From Gibbula magus (lineage: Eukaryota > Mollusca > Gastropoda > Trochida > Trochidae), in assembly GCA_936450465.1 (NCBI GenBank), contig OW388304.1, positions 12,928,708-12,992,707 of the forward strand: 64,000 bases of DNA, in the 5' to 3' direction. Shown in pieces: positions 37,307-45,899 of this stretch (the first letter of the stretch is position 1; every line of letters starts with the position of its first letter). Under the pieces are notes generated by a model that was given only the letters and a program-made list of their open reading frames with translations, made no database searches and had not been told where the DNA came from. The position numbers and the translations under genes are program-made.

Positions 37307-40300
37307 AATTTGCCAAAGTTTCAAAACTATGCTAGTAGGTTTATACAGTTCTCAATCCGTCTTTCCTCAAACAGTTGGTATCACATTTAGATTAGGCAAC
37401 ATTGCTCATTCACCTCATGCCTACAATGCTTTCAATCGTTTTGGACTTTGGCTTTTACACTTTTACACTCAAATTTAATCAGACCAATTCCTTTTCAGAC
37501 AGTTCTTCCCATTTTCACTTCTTTCTCATTACGTTTATTTTTTATGCATTCTAATTGAATCATATTAAGTCCCAATTCTAATTTCGTGATCGTAAACATG
37601 TTTCTTAAACGAATAAAACAATTCTCAAAACTGACAAATTGACTGAGAGAGCAACATTTTCCATAAATGGTCTTGACAAAATGATTTCTCCTGTTAATTT
37701 GTCAGCAAAATAAATTTGTTTGTTTTCAGGGATACTTTACGGTTCCATGTTTTCACTCATATGATGACAGTATAACAGTAGAATAAAGCCTGCAACACCA
37801 ACATGATAATGCTTTGCAAGTGAACCTATCAACTGGAACAAGTAAATCCCTTGCACAAAACTCTCAAATAGGTCGACATGGCCAGCGTTTGTATTATTTG
37901 TCTGCCTGTCAGCCACAATACCAGAATGACACCTTCAGTAAGTTGTTGCAACTGGATGTGTTTTAATTAATCATGTATTCATTATATATATATGCACAAG
38001 AAGGAATACATATCTCCCCAAATGTTGTCTTCACGAAAAACACCTGTAGTGCTGGAACTGTTCCTTTAATGAGATGGATATGCTACAAGCAAAACAAATA
38101 TAGCTGCTGACAGTTTGCTACTAATGTATCAATAGCAAAATGTAAGGTGTCGTCTTGGAGGATTACCCCCATTCTGTAGTTGTTGCGAGGAGTTGGAAAA
38201 TATTCATGGAGTCAATTAGCAACACTTATAGTGTCTTCAGAGTTGCTAAATTGGAAACTTTGAAATGGAATGGGTTTTAAACTTCTACGGCAGAAAATCA
38301 ATAAACAGAAATTATCTAAATCTATCCTCTTCTAAAACCTAAAACAAGTTTCTCCATGTCAGCAGGAAGTAGTAATACTCTTATGGTAAGGGAGTCGGCC
38401 ATTACTGGATCATTACAGGCGGCCATTTATTAAAGAGCCATTACAAGCAACATGTTCTTTTTAGACATTGATGACAGTCTGTTCATAAAACACATCTAGA
38501 GTATTACATTCTCAATGTCTGGCTGTGTGGAACTTGTAGCATTAAGATGAGGCCAGACATGCTTCTAAGTCTATGAGAAAGTTTGGTTTTGGTGAATGAC
38601 CTTGATGCAACATTTCAGTATTATTTTTATTTCAACTTTGACAGTGGTTGGAGAATGAAATTGTGCTCAAGTTTTTTCTAAGTTCATGGTTCTGGTCTAT
38701 GAGAAGTTTTACTTTTGGTAAATGACCATTATTCATCATTACAGTTTCAGCAGAAAAAATGGTTCAACTTTGACAGTGGACTTAGCTTGAAATTGTGCCA
38801 TGGTTTCTTAGCTCTGTTCCTGGCGTTTGATGTATATATTTGGTAAATGACCTTCATGCAACTTTGACAGTGGTCGGAGAATGAATTTGGGCTCATGTTT
38901 TCTTACCTCTGGTTCCAGTCTATGAGAAAGTTTTCTTTTGGTGAATAACCAGGTGCCACATTTCAGTTTAGAAAAAAATGATTAAAATTTTTACAGTGGT
39001 CTGGACAACTTTGGGGATGGTATGAACACATTTCAGGATGATTTGAAAATCATTTGTGTGCAAAAGGTACTTACCTTTGACCTGTGCACATCCCCATCAT
39101 CAGTTTCGCCGACTCCGAGAAGTTTGCGGGTTTTTAAACGGCTGTGGAGATCCCCACTACTGTGCTTCCTGCAACAAAATAACAGAGGTCAATATTTCAC
39201 TCAATATTGGTTACATGTCACTCTCAATTAATCCTACATAAAGGAAGCTATAAACTGTTTTTCCTCTTATAGACGTCCCCAGCATTTATTTGTTTAGGCC
39301 TCCTTCAACCCTGGTTTCTATTCAAGACTGGGCATATAAATCACCCGACTAACAACGTATAGAAATGCAATCATGACAAACTTTCTTGAATATAAATTCA
39401 TACCCCCGGCATCTGTAAGAGACCTGGCGTCTATTATAGGAAATACAGTATGGCTGAATTTGGTCTCTCGGTAATCTACTATTACAAACAAAATTTTCTG
39501 TTCATTTAAAAGTCATGAAATCAAGAAAGAAAATAATTTCAAATAATACAAATAAGATAAGAGATACCCCAATAATATACCCATATTCTTTGAAGAAATA
39601 TGATATGATAGCACACTATTTGTTCAAGCCTGTGTGCATCATACTGTTCATATGTACCTTGATATGTGCACCTCATAGGTACTGGTTACAACAATAAATT
39701 TGTGCATGTTCTTTGGTTTTTAATTTTATAAACATCAATGTAATATCTACTTTTATTATATGACGAGCAATGAAATACTGGGATTTATCAGTCTATCAAG
39801 CTACAGTGAAAATAACTTATATTTTCACTGCGACCAGTGACTGATATAATTTTGATGTCATAAAACAATGTTCTGACGCAGCGAATTGGCTTATGACGTC
39901 ACAGTGTTACTGTGGTGATGGGCTGTTCCTAGCGGCCGCTCGGCATGAAAACGACCCTTTTCGGATGTAATTATAACGTTAACATCATATAATAAATAGA
40001 ATATCTGTCTTTTCTTGACTAATACCGTGTAAATCTTATCGAGTGAGGTAGAAAGGTTATATTTTCACAAGATGAGATAAACATGGTATTAGACAGATAT
40101 CCTCTATTTATTACACATTGCGAAGGAGCCTCTATATATGGCATGTGAAAATAATTTTGGCAATGGTGAAATATAAAGCTTAAATCTGTGCATCATAACA
40201 TCTGAAAAGTAATTAATTCTAAGAGGTCACTTTACAGGAACCACAACTAGTAACCAAATGAAGGTGAGGTGAGGTGAGTTGGGGTTTAACATCGCTTTCA

Positions 40301-43300
40301 AGAGTATTTCACTTATATCGCAGCTGCTAGTATTATGGCAGGGAGAAAGCCCCCAACGCCATGTGTCTATGCATTGCGAGTTACCAAATGAAATAATCCT
40401 GAACTTGCAAGTACCTAAGAAAGGTTCTATCTAAATCTTCAGTGACCTCAGATAGGTGAAGGATTAATGAAACTTCAAAAGGATCCAAGGGGAGGTGGGG
40501 GTGTGTGTTTCAGGGGATTCAAACCCCCGTTTGTAAATTTGATGGGATCCCAAGGGTGAACACCCTACCCTCCCCACCCCTTTGAAAACTTCTGGATCTG
40601 CCTATGTCTCCTAACGAAGATCTCCCATCAATATTAATCTAGGTGTTGTCTGTCCATTGCTTCTCTATACGATCACACTTATCATTAACAGAGGGAGGAG
40701 ATATACAACATAATTCCTACAGGCCATTTGGTAGGGACAAGACTAATGGTGTCCTTGTTGGAATGGTCGAACTCAGGCACTTATGTCATGTCTGTGCAAA
40801 CATTAGTACTAATAGGGTCCTAATAGAGTACTAATAGACGGTTGATTCACAGATGACCTTCAAACATCACTGTAGACATAGAAACTAGGGCAACTAAGAA
40901 CGTATTAGAAGAAGACTTAAATTCTAAATATCTCGCCAGAGAGAAGTCAGAAGAAAGTAGAGCTTGATTAGAGTGGGTCGTTCTTATTAAATTGACAGAA
41001 ATATTTTTCAATTAAGTCAAGTTTTCAGAGAAAATTACACGAAATTCCACATAAGTTAATAACATTTTGAACTGAACTAAGTTTAGTGTCCACAATGAGA
41101 ATTACAGAAAACTGGTTCATGTCTTATGAAATGTAAATATCAAACCTATTTTCTTAAAAAAGAAAAAAGAAAGAAAATTAATCAAATAGTTCCAAACAAA
41201 TTTTAGGACATTTTACTTTAAACATGTTCATTTGAATAACAAATTAACTGCGAAACACAGCAAGTAATACTTGACAATCAAAGCGCCCAATCATAAATTG
41301 ACAAGAAGCAATTAGAGATTTGCTGTGATGATCAGAAAACCTGGTCTTACTCTTAATTTCAATTCCAATTACATATAAATTGCTTTAAGCAAGTCACATT
41401 TTATGAATATAAGTACAAATTTACAATTTCTGGGTGAGAAAGAGGTCAGGCAATATGTGCTAATAAATGAATTTTATCAAAGATAGTTCCAAGTGTGAAT
41501 TTGTCAAACCTTTATAAGAAAATTGTGTTGATGTCTCTCGCCCAAGGCAAGAAGCAAATGACTTGCTGCTAGCTATCTAATTAGATTCTCTGCTTCATGC
41601 GATCTATCTACCGGTAATTGCTGCAGGAAAAACGCGACAAGTCTTTCAATCAATGCCATGTAGAGACGTGGTGACAATGACACCAATATTCAGAATCCCT
41701 TCAATATGCTGAAGGTTCCAGATAACTACACTATCATTATACAGAGAGAACAGCTCTCATTGTTCCTAGTCTACTTAGCCTGTGACCCTGGAAGAGGGCA
41801 CTGTAGTCTTCATAGGAATTAACCCTCTATCTGCTGATGGTTCCAGATAAAACTACACTCACATGACCAATGACCAAGTCTTGACCTTGTAAGATTCAAG
41901 ATTCAAGATTATTTATTGCACAAACACCTCATTCAGGCAGAGTACAAAGCTTTGACAATAATATCATCAACATAATGGTCACTTGGTTATCATTATACAG
42001 AGATTTCCTGGATCCACCTATCCACCTGTTACTGTTCATTGTCTACTGGGTCTGTGACCCTTGCCAGAAGGCACCTTGAGGTAGTAGGCTTCATAAGAAT
42101 AGCTGTAGGCTTCATAAGAATAGCTGTAGGCTTCATAAGAATAGCTGTAGGCTTCATAAGAATAGCTGTCAGAGGCTTATCCAGAGGGGGTTTATAGGGG
42201 GTTAGAACCCCCCTCTTTTGAACATTTTGCATTTAAATTTGATTACCCCCATTTTCAATAAGTGATACTCCTTTAAATCCTGCTCCATGACTGTGTAAAA
42301 AAAAAAGAGCCTTTAATACAGTCTAGATCTTTAATCAGCAAGTCTAGATAAACTGAATACAATTGAAAGTTTTAAAAATATATAATCAAAAGGATGAAGG
42401 TACAGTAATTATAAAAATTCCATAGACTAAATTTTAGTCTACCCCTATAAAAATGTCTGGATCCCCTTATGACTGTTACTGTTCGTAGTCTACTTTGTGT
42501 GTGACTCGAGGAAGGAAAAAGCATAGTCTTCACAGGAGATACCTCTTTACCTGCTGATGGTTGAGATAACACTACTCATAATGCAGAGTGCTCCTTTGAC
42601 GAGCATTTACTCCTAAATTCCATCTGATGAAGGAGTAAGTACATACCCCAAAACTCTGAAAGGTCATGTATATTCACATTAAAAAAGTTGTTATCCAGAA
42701 AATCTTCCTGTTCTTATGTATATAACTTCTAAATGCCCATCAAAGACTTGATACAGCGAGTTATTTTTGTTCGTACGTAGTATATATATATACCGTAACA
42801 CTGTGGCACCATATTTTCCTCTGTATATAGGGAGAATTATTCCTGAAAACCATTCGTTTTAAAGGCAATGTACAGTATGTCAACTTCAAATAATATATGA
42901 TATAAGTCTGATGAAGGGGGTCTAACCCCTGAAACATGTAACTACACACATTCTCCTGCTCCTTCTGGGGAGGGGGGCGAGGGGTAGAGACAATCAGTTT
43001 CAATGAGCGAGGCACGCAACCCACTCATACCCCCCCCCCCTACCCACACACTTAGATAAATATTTTGGCATCTACCACAAGCCAGAGGCTATACTATACT
43101 GCAAGTTGAGTGATCCAAAGATATAACATTGTTTCATTTGTTCACTACCATTGCTGGCACATATATTGTAAATGTTTTTTTAGAAGTTCAAATTTGAATT
43201 CTTAACAGCTTTGGCATATCATCAGAAGGATCAAGACTTTCCTGATCTCTCTCTGATACAATGATTCCATTTAGAAATGAACACACTTGGTTCTACAGCA

Positions 43301-45680
43301 CGGTTGACAGACTGCTGTTAATTATGATGAACATTATGAATGTTACAGGAGTAAAGCTGTACACTTCAATGTATGATACTTCAATCTCAAATCCTTGTCC
43401 TCGAAAATATTGTCCAGGCTACTATCAATCATGCTTAGCATTGTATACATTCCCGGAGTAAAGCTGTACACTTCAATGTTGATCAAATCTCAAATTCTTG
43501 CCCTCTAAAATATTCTCTCTCATACTGATATTGCCAAACTACAGCCAACACAGCAATTAGGTAATCTAGATGTCAGTGTCTCGGTGATGAAGTAGGTGGC
43601 ATGGTGTGGTCAGACAATATCCACACTCTACCGATTGTTTGGCAGTCTGTCTGTATGTCCACCATCGACCTTTGTAACCTATATTTACATCAATGTCTGA
43701 ATCAAGGAATGATCTCGGACACCAAGTAAGCAAAGCAATTAGTTGTGTATTCTCCTGACTGGTTCTAGATATGATATCCCGTCTCCAGTAATGAACTGAG
43801 ATAGTGGCATGTTCCGTGGACATCTATCACAGTGACAGCTAGATGACCAACTCATTCTTGTATCCTTACTGATTTGGTTTTGATTAGATTCTTCATTTCT
43901 CCCATTGTAATTTACATGGTATATTAGAATATGACAGTGTCGCCAAGATATTGAATTTGATGAACCCTACACGTGATAAGGACTGTGAATGGGTACCGTA
44001 TTTCTTCAAATACAACCCTAGGGTTCTGCTTCTTTCAGCACCTCCTTACCCCTAGGTTCTATTCAAGGACAGACTTGTATTTGAGGAAATAGTGTAGGCC
44101 TTAAATTTATATTCAAGATCCGGTGTAAGGTCCCAGATTATACCCCAACAAAGTATATCCGGGAGCTCCAAGATTATACTCCGGGGTAGATTCTGGGAAT
44201 GGGAGGTAGATTCTGGGAGTTCCCAGAATCTACCCCGATGTATAATCTGGGAGCTCCAAGAATCTACCCGGGTATACTTTGAAGGGGGAGGGGAGGTATA
44301 TTTTCAGACTTTACACCGGGGTGGATTTACTTCATCACCCCAGGACCCCCAGGTTATATTCGAGGCCTGCTCTATACTCAAGATCTGGCTTGTATTGCAG
44401 GAAATACGGTAGCGATAATTTATAGCAAGCAAATGCTAGTGGTTCTTTAGTGTGTCAACATTGTTCTTCTGAACATTAACCTCTCATGATCAATGAGAAT
44501 GTATTCTGTTCCTGAGGAGCAATTATTCAGGATAATAATAAAATGATAATAATTGGTCTATTTTTATAGCGCTTATCTCCACAGACAAAGGTACACTCAA
44601 ATTAGAATTAATCAAAACAACACCCTCTAATCAAGCTCTGCTTTCCACTGACTTCATACTGGTGAGATATTACTAAGTGCTAAAAACATTAATACTAACG
44701 AATAGTCTATGGACAAAATGATGATTAATATTTCATGATAAACTATGTTATCATCACAAATTACATGTATAAGACTCTTCAAGTTGTTCTACTTAAGAAG
44801 AGGTTGTGAATTTTTAAAGTAAAATCAACACACTTCAATTGTTACACAAATCCATCCTGATAGATATTCATGTATATGTGACAAACAAAACTTGATGATT
44901 GTTTCATTCATATGAGACTTCTGGGAATTGTAACGAAATCAAAATCACATTTAATTTCCTAAACAAATGAAGATTAATAAATGATATGATCAAAAATATG
45001 TTTCTTTCAAAATGTTGTAATACAATTCTGATATTATTTAATAGCAGCATGAATTCAGGAAATTGTCATGAAAACCCAATTCTCAAATCAACCATTATAA
45101 CTGTCAAAACTCCAGTCCATTCATGGATTAGATCGTAAGTGGTATGAGAGATTTAATGAAATTTACGGTGACAACAAATAAAATCAATAAAGTAATTCAT
45201 TTTCACCTATCAGAATCCCATTGAAATTAGTATCATTGTTGACAAAACATTTTAAATAAAACTTTTAGTTCTACAACCTTTATTGTCAAAGCAAATGTTC
45301 ATGAATTAGAAATTTAAATATTTGTCTAATAAGAGTATTAGTATTAGGCAATGGTATTCTATACCTTGGGGGAAAAAAATCTAAAATTTAACAAAAAGGA
45401 TAGAACTATCGTGATCATTTATTCCAAGAACTCATGATAATCATAAAAACAAAAGAAATATCAGAAAATAAAGAATACATGTAGAAATATCTCACAAATA
45501 AAATTCAGGAGACATCTAATCCCCTTAACAAACTATAAAATTAATTTTTGAAAACAAGAATATTCAAAATATTTTATAGTTAACTATAAACCAAATATTG
45601 TTAAAGTTTCAAATGATGATGAAAATTCAAGACCACATAAAAATGTCTTACCGGCACAAAAGTTTCCAGATTTGGTTCAT
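12122..45680 (-). CDS. TP53I11: TP53I11 orthologue (p53-inducible protein 11), whole split gene
   Basis: Reconstructed from six spliced coding exons whose phases all agree: 45652-45680, 39075-39168, 35284-35391, 34129-34228, 19201-19302, then either 15358-15509 or 12122-12303. Products are 194 or 204 residues; the human protein is about 190. From memory of the human family, matches run through the whole chain: [57 protein letters not shown] and the tyrosine-rich last helix. Four membrane segments are visible (about residues 64-84, 104-120, 130-146, 162-182). The family is a small multi-pass, p53-induced membrane protein of poorly defined biochemistry. Introns are 6.5, 3.7, 1.1, 14.8 and 3.7 or 6.9 kb. 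The first coding exon (9 codons) is the least certain; it rests on phase, donor and position. Confidence 0.9.
12305..15340 (-). other. TP53I11 intron between exons 6a and 6b
   Basis: No other exon seen. Positions 12830-13390 carry diverged blocks of a repeat (TATTCCCC ... TTATATTTAAAGGGG ... GGCCAA) that keeps a 93-codon plus-strand frame open at 13108; I see no coding signal in it. Positions 13620-13740 match a dispersed repeat also at 42.65 kb. Confidence 0.5.
15358..15509 (-). CDS. TP53I11: TP53I11 alternative exon 6a (proximal C-terminus)
   Basis: Acceptor TTGTTGCAG then 49 codons and [39 protein letters not shown], then [13 protein letters not shown]. Aligns with the last helix of human TP53I11 (which also has a YYYY run) and with exon 6b. 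A donor-like TTT|GTAAGT lies eight bases past the stop (15348-15349), and I see no minus-strand AATAAA close by. It may therefore be a stop-containing cassette exon spliced on to exon 6b, ending at 15350. Confidence 0.85.
15915..16045 (-). mobile_element. Fragment of the GGTGCATCCATTGTGTT element
   Basis: Reads GGGGATGAATATACAAG ... GAAACACAATGGATGC, matching the end of the complete element at 34564-35076 in the same orientation. The satellite array starts immediately to its right. Confidence 0.65.
16047..17552. repeat. 38-bp satellite passing into its 19-bp half unit
   Basis: About 33 copies of TGTCCACTTAAACATCAAA + GGTCTTCTCAAACATAAGA (38 bp) to about 17335, then about 11 copies of ACATCACTTGCCCTCTCAA (19 bp). 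The 38-bp unit is two diverged 19-mers. A block of about 265 bp starting at 16726 recurs at 17007, a 281-bp higher-order duplication. Plus-strand frames of 75-113 codons here are by-products of the repeat. Confidence 0.95.
17640..18480 (-). other. TP53I11 intron 5, plain AT-rich stretch
   Basis: No exon or clear repeat seen apart from a purine-rich patch at 18028-18060. Confidence 0.5.
18636..18710 (-). mobile_element. tRNA-like SINE head
   Basis: On the minus strand, A-box TAGCTACATTGG and B-box GGTTCGAATCC are spaced as in a tRNA. The acceptor arm does not close, so it is a tRNA-derived SINE head or pseudogene rather than a working tRNA. Confidence 0.65.
18846..18943. repeat. Long near-perfect palindrome
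   Basis: Left arm 18846-18887 and right arm 18901-18943 are reverse complements, including GTGAATATCTGTGATAACC and GAAATAATGACC, around a 13-base loop. It could be the core of a MITE or fold as a hairpin. Related motifs (GGTTATCAGG, GATAACCACC) lie at 18495-18545. Confidence 0.85.
19201..19302 (-). CDS. TP53I11: TP53I11 exon 5
   Basis: 102 bases between acceptor TTGTTTTCAG and donor ATCG|GTGAGT. Encodes residues 111-144, [16 protein letters not shown], then [18 protein letters not shown]. Phase 1 at both ends, so either last exon can follow in frame. Confidence 0.92.
19303..20960 (-). other. TP53I11 intron 4, no exon seen
   Basis: AT-rich. An 82-codon plus-strand frame at 20318 lacks splice or start context and codon character, so I leave it out. 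Confidence 0.5.
20968..21192 (-). mobile_element. SINE, family A, copy 1 (with full tRNA-like head)
   Basis: Read on the minus strand, a tRNA-like head (21123-21188, acceptor halves GGCAGGA and TCCTGCC pair perfectly; B-box GGTTCAAATCC) is followed by a body ending near GTTAAACCCCAAATCACC. Shared body words in all copies: GCAGGGAGAAAGCC, GGCTATGCATTG, CTTTCAAGAGTATTTCA, TTTAAC. Confidence 0.85.
21195..22240 (-). other. TP53I11 intron 4, short simple repeats
   Basis: No exon seen. Loose repeats of ATCTCTCCCTAACAAGTTGATACCAAC (21190-21420) and ACCAAGATTACACC (21440-21480). Confidence 0.5.
22245..23012. mobile_element. Non-autonomous element with an 89-bp tandem core
   Basis: Seven copies of an 89-bp unit (GGATATGGTTTGGTAATATA ... 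CCATCCACATA) from about 22396 to 23010. The left flank (CATAACACAAAAGTTCCCCTAC, AAAATTTTACCATCGCC) is the reverse complement of the right flank of the 135-bp array at 29.6-30.1 kb, so both arrays lie in related elements. Minus-strand frames [14 protein letters not shown]... recur because each copy restarts the same phrase. 89 is not a multiple of three, so no long protein is possible. Confidence 0.8.
23279..24758. mobile_element. 1.48-kb TTAA-flanked element (piggyBac-like, non-autonomous)
   Basis: TTAA at 23275-23278 and 24759-24762. Ends CCCTTACGTTGCG and, reversed, CCCTTAACATGCGGGCG. The interior is CpG-richer than its surroundings (CTCGCGAGATGCGAGGC and similar) and has no transposase frame. 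The right end lies 48 bases from the stop codon of the nested gene. Confidence 0.75.
24806..24867 (-). CDS. Nested gene exon 5 (stop)
   Basis: Acceptor CTACTTTTCAG, then [19 protein letters not shown] and TGA. The 3' UTR would run straight into the TTAA-flanked element; a minus-strand AATAAA occurs inside it near 24240. Confidence 0.55.
24806..26944 (-). CDS. Unrecognised five-exon gene nested in TP53I11 intron 4
   Basis: I do not recognise this protein. Exons 26850-26944, 26482-26546, 25738-25815, 25079-25171 and 24806-24867 join in phase (2,1,1,1) into 393 bases encoding 130 residues with one ATG and one stop. The N-terminus [20 protein letters not shown] is basic and amphipathic, compatible with a mitochondrial or signal-anchor role but not diagnostic. 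Residues 33-53 carry [16 protein letters not shown], a doubled GNDVT. Residues 73-94 include a hydrophobic segment ([11 protein letters not shown]), followed by a charged tail ([19 protein letters not shown], then SDLEVPRS). All donors are GT and acceptors AG; exon 2's acceptor has a weak pyrimidine tract and was chosen by phase. Exons 3 and 4 are phase 1-1 and could in principle be TP53I11 cassettes, but the good ATG exon argues for a separate gene. Same strand as its host. Confidence 0.6.
25079..25171 (-). CDS. Nested gene exon 4 (membrane segment)
   Basis: 93 bases, acceptor TTGTTTCTAG, donor TTAG|GTATTA. Encodes [17 protein letters not shown] then [13 protein letters not shown]. Confidence 0.65.
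25738..25815 (-). CDS. Nested gene exon 3
   Basis: 78 bases, acceptor TGATTTCAG, donor GAAG|GTGGGG (weaker than the others). Encodes [17 protein letters not shown] then VVYSRSIE. Confidence 0.6.
26482..26546 (-). CDS. Nested gene exon 2
   Basis: 65 bases, [19 protein letters not shown] then SQ. Donor CAAG|GTAAGA. The acceptor CAGACAG|GG fits phase; an alternative AG eight bases upstream would bring an in-frame stop. Confidence 0.5.
26850..26944 (-). CDS. Nested gene exon 1
   Basis: ATG at 26944 in CCAATATGGC context, 31 codons plus AG, donor CCAAG|GTAAGT (near-perfect consensus). Confidence 0.65.
26975..27190 (-). promoter_or_regulatory. Duplicated putative promoter block of the nested gene
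   Basis: CTTCTGATTGGCTAAAATTG followed by ATTGATCTGAT occurs at 26979-27010 and again 180 bp upstream at 27159-27190. On the gene's strand each holds a CCAAT box (AGCCAATCAG). The first lies about 45 bases from the start codon. Function is inferred from position and motif only. Confidence 0.45.
27200..29100 (-). other. TP53I11 intron 4, very AT-rich, no exon seen
   Basis: Stop-dense in all frames; no repeat or splice-bounded coding segment found. Confidence 0.5.
29101..29310. mobile_element. 210-bp MITE with GCCGTGT ends
   Basis: Ends GCCGTGTTCAAGAG and, reversed, GCCGTGTCCATAAAAG. The interior is itself inverted (AAGAGAGGTTT ... AAACCTCTCTT; GAGCGCTACTTGAGC motifs). No coding frame. Confidence 0.8.
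29480..30090. mobile_element. Non-autonomous element with a 135-bp tandem core
   Basis: Units start CTTGTGCTCTTTTGTGGC at 29571, 29706 and 29841 (135 bp apart, third copy partly deleted). The right flank (GGCAATGGTAAAATTTTGCT, TTTTTTTTGTAGGGGTTATG) matches the reversed left flank of the element at 22.2-23.0 kb. 135 bp is 45 codons, so both strands stay open (152 codons minus, 96 plus). I regard these as repeat by-products. Confidence 0.75.
30095..31150 (-). other. TP53I11 intron 4, no exon seen
   Basis: Holds two diverged copies of CCAAAAGGCAxAxCTAxATGATATGxAGAGACA (30925 and 31073); otherwise nothing recognised. The 104-codon plus frame at 30635 has no coding support. Confidence 0.45.
31155..33706. 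mobile_element. 2.55-kb DNA transposon with about 75-bp inverted ends, no transposase
   Basis: 31155-31231 and 33628-33706 are reverse complements over about 75 bp (GTGTACAACCCCATACAGTG ... TGTACGCTCGTTCATT), with a few mismatches. The interiors next to the two ends are unrelated, as expected for two ends of one element. It holds no frame above 108 codons and contains an insertion of the GGTGCATCC element at 31722-32075. Confidence 0.75.
31722..32075 (+). mobile_element. Copy of the GGTGCATCCATTGTGTT element, nested
   Basis: Aligns along its length with the reverse complement of 34610-35072 (GCATTGTCC, TCAGAAATCA, ATATCGTCA, CAGTACTTCTCGATAAAATAA). One end is present; the other is lost. Confidence 0.75.
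34129..34228 (-). CDS. TP53I11: TP53I11 exon 4
   Basis: 100 bases between acceptor GTGTTGCAG and donor CTCA|GTAAGT. Encodes residues 78-110 ([19 protein letters not shown], then [14 protein letters not shown]) and ends in phase 1. Higher GC than its surroundings. Confidence 0.93.
34564..35076 (-). mobile_element. 510-bp inverted-repeat element, TTAA-flanked
   Basis: Left end TTAAGGTACATCCATTGTGT and right end, reversed, TTAAAGGTGCATCCATTGTG. No coding frame. Most complete of three copies (others at 15.9 and 31.7 kb). It lies in the 1.06-kb intron 3 of TP53I11, between exon 4 and the donor array. Confidence 0.8.
35148..35296 (-). repeat. Tandem array duplicating the exon 3 splice donor, six copies
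   Basis: Minus-strand unit AGCATTGTGGGTAAGTT plus an 8-9 base linker, period 25-26 bp. The core GGGTAAGT reads on the minus strand at 35278-35285 (the exon boundary), 35253-35260, 35228-35235, 35203-35210, 35177-35184 and 35151-35158. Each copy includes the last ten bases of exon 3 (one with a single change, ATTTTGG) and an intact donor. Confidence 0.95.
35284..35391 (-). CDS. TP53I11: TP53I11 exon 3
   Basis: 108 bases, 36 codons in phase 0, between acceptor TTTTTTTGCAG and donor TGG|GTAAGT. Encodes residues 42-77, [18 protein letters not shown], then [17 protein letters not shown], which begins the first membrane segment. Its donor is followed by five further copies of the same donor (see the repeat entry). 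Confidence 0.93.
35400..36500 (-). other. TP53I11 intron 2, no exon seen
   Basis: Plus-strand frames of 75-90 codons (35534-36058) overlap each other and show no coding signal. Confidence 0.5.
36508..36700. repeat. GAGAGAGATT and ACAGAGAG microsatellite
   Basis: About eight copies of the 10-mer to 36594, then irregular purine repeats GACAGA/ACAGAGAG. Long low-complexity frames on both strands ([18 protein letters not shown]) are artefacts. Confidence 0.95.
36760..39070 (-). other. TP53I11 intron 2 with (TA)n and imperfect repeats
   Basis: (TA) run of about 25 units at 37253-37302. Positions 37780-37850 (AAAGCCTGCAACACCAACAT) are a decayed family A SINE body. Positions 38571-39010 hold four diverged units of about 95-125 bp (CTATGAGAAAGTTT ... 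GGTGAATGACC ... CAACTTTGACAGTGG). No exon seen. Confidence 0.6.
39075..39168 (-). CDS. TP53I11: TP53I11 exon 2
   Basis: 94 bases between acceptor TTGTTGCAG and donor AAAG|GTAAGT. Encodes residues 10-41, [15 protein letters not shown] then [16 protein letters not shown], the most conserved cytosolic N-terminal part of the family. Confidence 0.92.
39756..40130 (+). mobile_element. Hairpin-ended element, family B, copy 1
   Basis: Core ATGACGAGCAATGAAATACT ... TTATGACGTCACAGTGTTACTGTGGTGATGG (in two parts) ... GAAAACGACCCTTTTCGGA, then a hairpin TAAATAGAATATCTGTCTTT ... GATATCCTCTATTTATTA. Same core as 51228-51660 in the opposite direction. Confidence 0.8.
40262..40385 (-). mobile_element. SINE, family A, copy 2 (body only)
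   Basis: Body words GGTGAGTTGGGGTTTAACAT, CTTTCAAGAGTATTTCACTT, GGCAGGGAGAAAGCC. The tRNA-like head is missing. Confidence 0.75.
40480..40608. mobile_element. G-rich repeat (GGATCCAAGGGG ... CTTCTGGATCTGCC)
   Basis: Imperfect inverted ends AGGATCCAAGGGGAGGTGGG and CCCCACCCCTTTGAAAACTT plus CTGGATC. Related to 42176-42465 and a fragment at 8.3 kb. No coding frame. Confidence 0.55.
40610..41690 (-). other. TP53I11 intron 1, no exon seen
   Basis: AT-rich DNA without recognised repeats or splice-bounded coding segments. Confidence 0.5.
41692..42590. repeat. Mosaic of diverged repeats and a 21-bp array
   Basis: Blocks CTGCTGATGGTTCCAGATAA (41829, variants at 41708 and 42553) and TGTTCCTAGTCTACTTAGCC (variants at 42038 and 42488) recur at irregular spacing. 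Four exact copies of TAGGCTTCATAAGAATAGCTG lie at 42085-42168. A minus-oriented LINE-like 3' tail with repeated AAGATTC is at 41889-41920. A G-rich repeat related to 40480 spans 42176-42465. Confidence 0.6.
42600..43990 (-). other. TP53I11 intron 1 with a dispersed repeat
   Basis: 42636-42760 (AAAGTTGTTATCCAGAAAATC, CTTCTAAATGCCCATCAAAG) matches 13670-13765 and, inverted, 49505-49570. No exon seen. Confidence 0.5.
43994..44411. mobile_element. Inverted-repeat element with a second palindrome nested inside
   Basis: Outer ends TACCGTATTTCTTCAAATAC and, reversed, TACCGTATTTCCTGCAATAC. The inner pair CCGGTGTAAGGTCC (44120) and GACTTTACACCGG (ends 44319) encloses a further palindrome AGATTATACTCCGGGGTAGA / TCTACCCCGATGTATAATCT. 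Confidence 0.75.
44415..45650 (-). other. TP53I11 intron 1, AT-rich
   Basis: No exon seen. 44550-44590 (GGTCTATTTTTATAGCGCTT) resembles a widespread invertebrate interspersed repeat. Confidence 0.45.
45652..45680 (-). CDS. TP53I11: TP53I11 exon 1 (coding part, tentative)
   Basis: ATG at 45680 opens MNQIWKLLC plus two bases, ending at donor CCG|GTAAGA. Phase 2 is exactly what exon 2 needs, joining as R10-K11. The 5' UTR would extend toward 45.9 kb. Other first exons further right cannot be excluded. Confidence 0.55.
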
Positions 45681-45899
45681 AGTGAGACTAAACTTGGTGA
45701 CAAGTGGAGCAAGAGTGTTCCAGGCAAATATACAAGAGGACCTCTAGCTCCGAACGCTTGACAAGGAATGGACTAAGTACCTCTCTGATCAATAATGTAA
45801 GGCTCCGCAACACCACATGCCTCATGAAAGCACGCCTACAACTTTGTATGGAAATTAAGAACTCTCAACAGCGAAGCAATGACAAATGATTTTGGCATA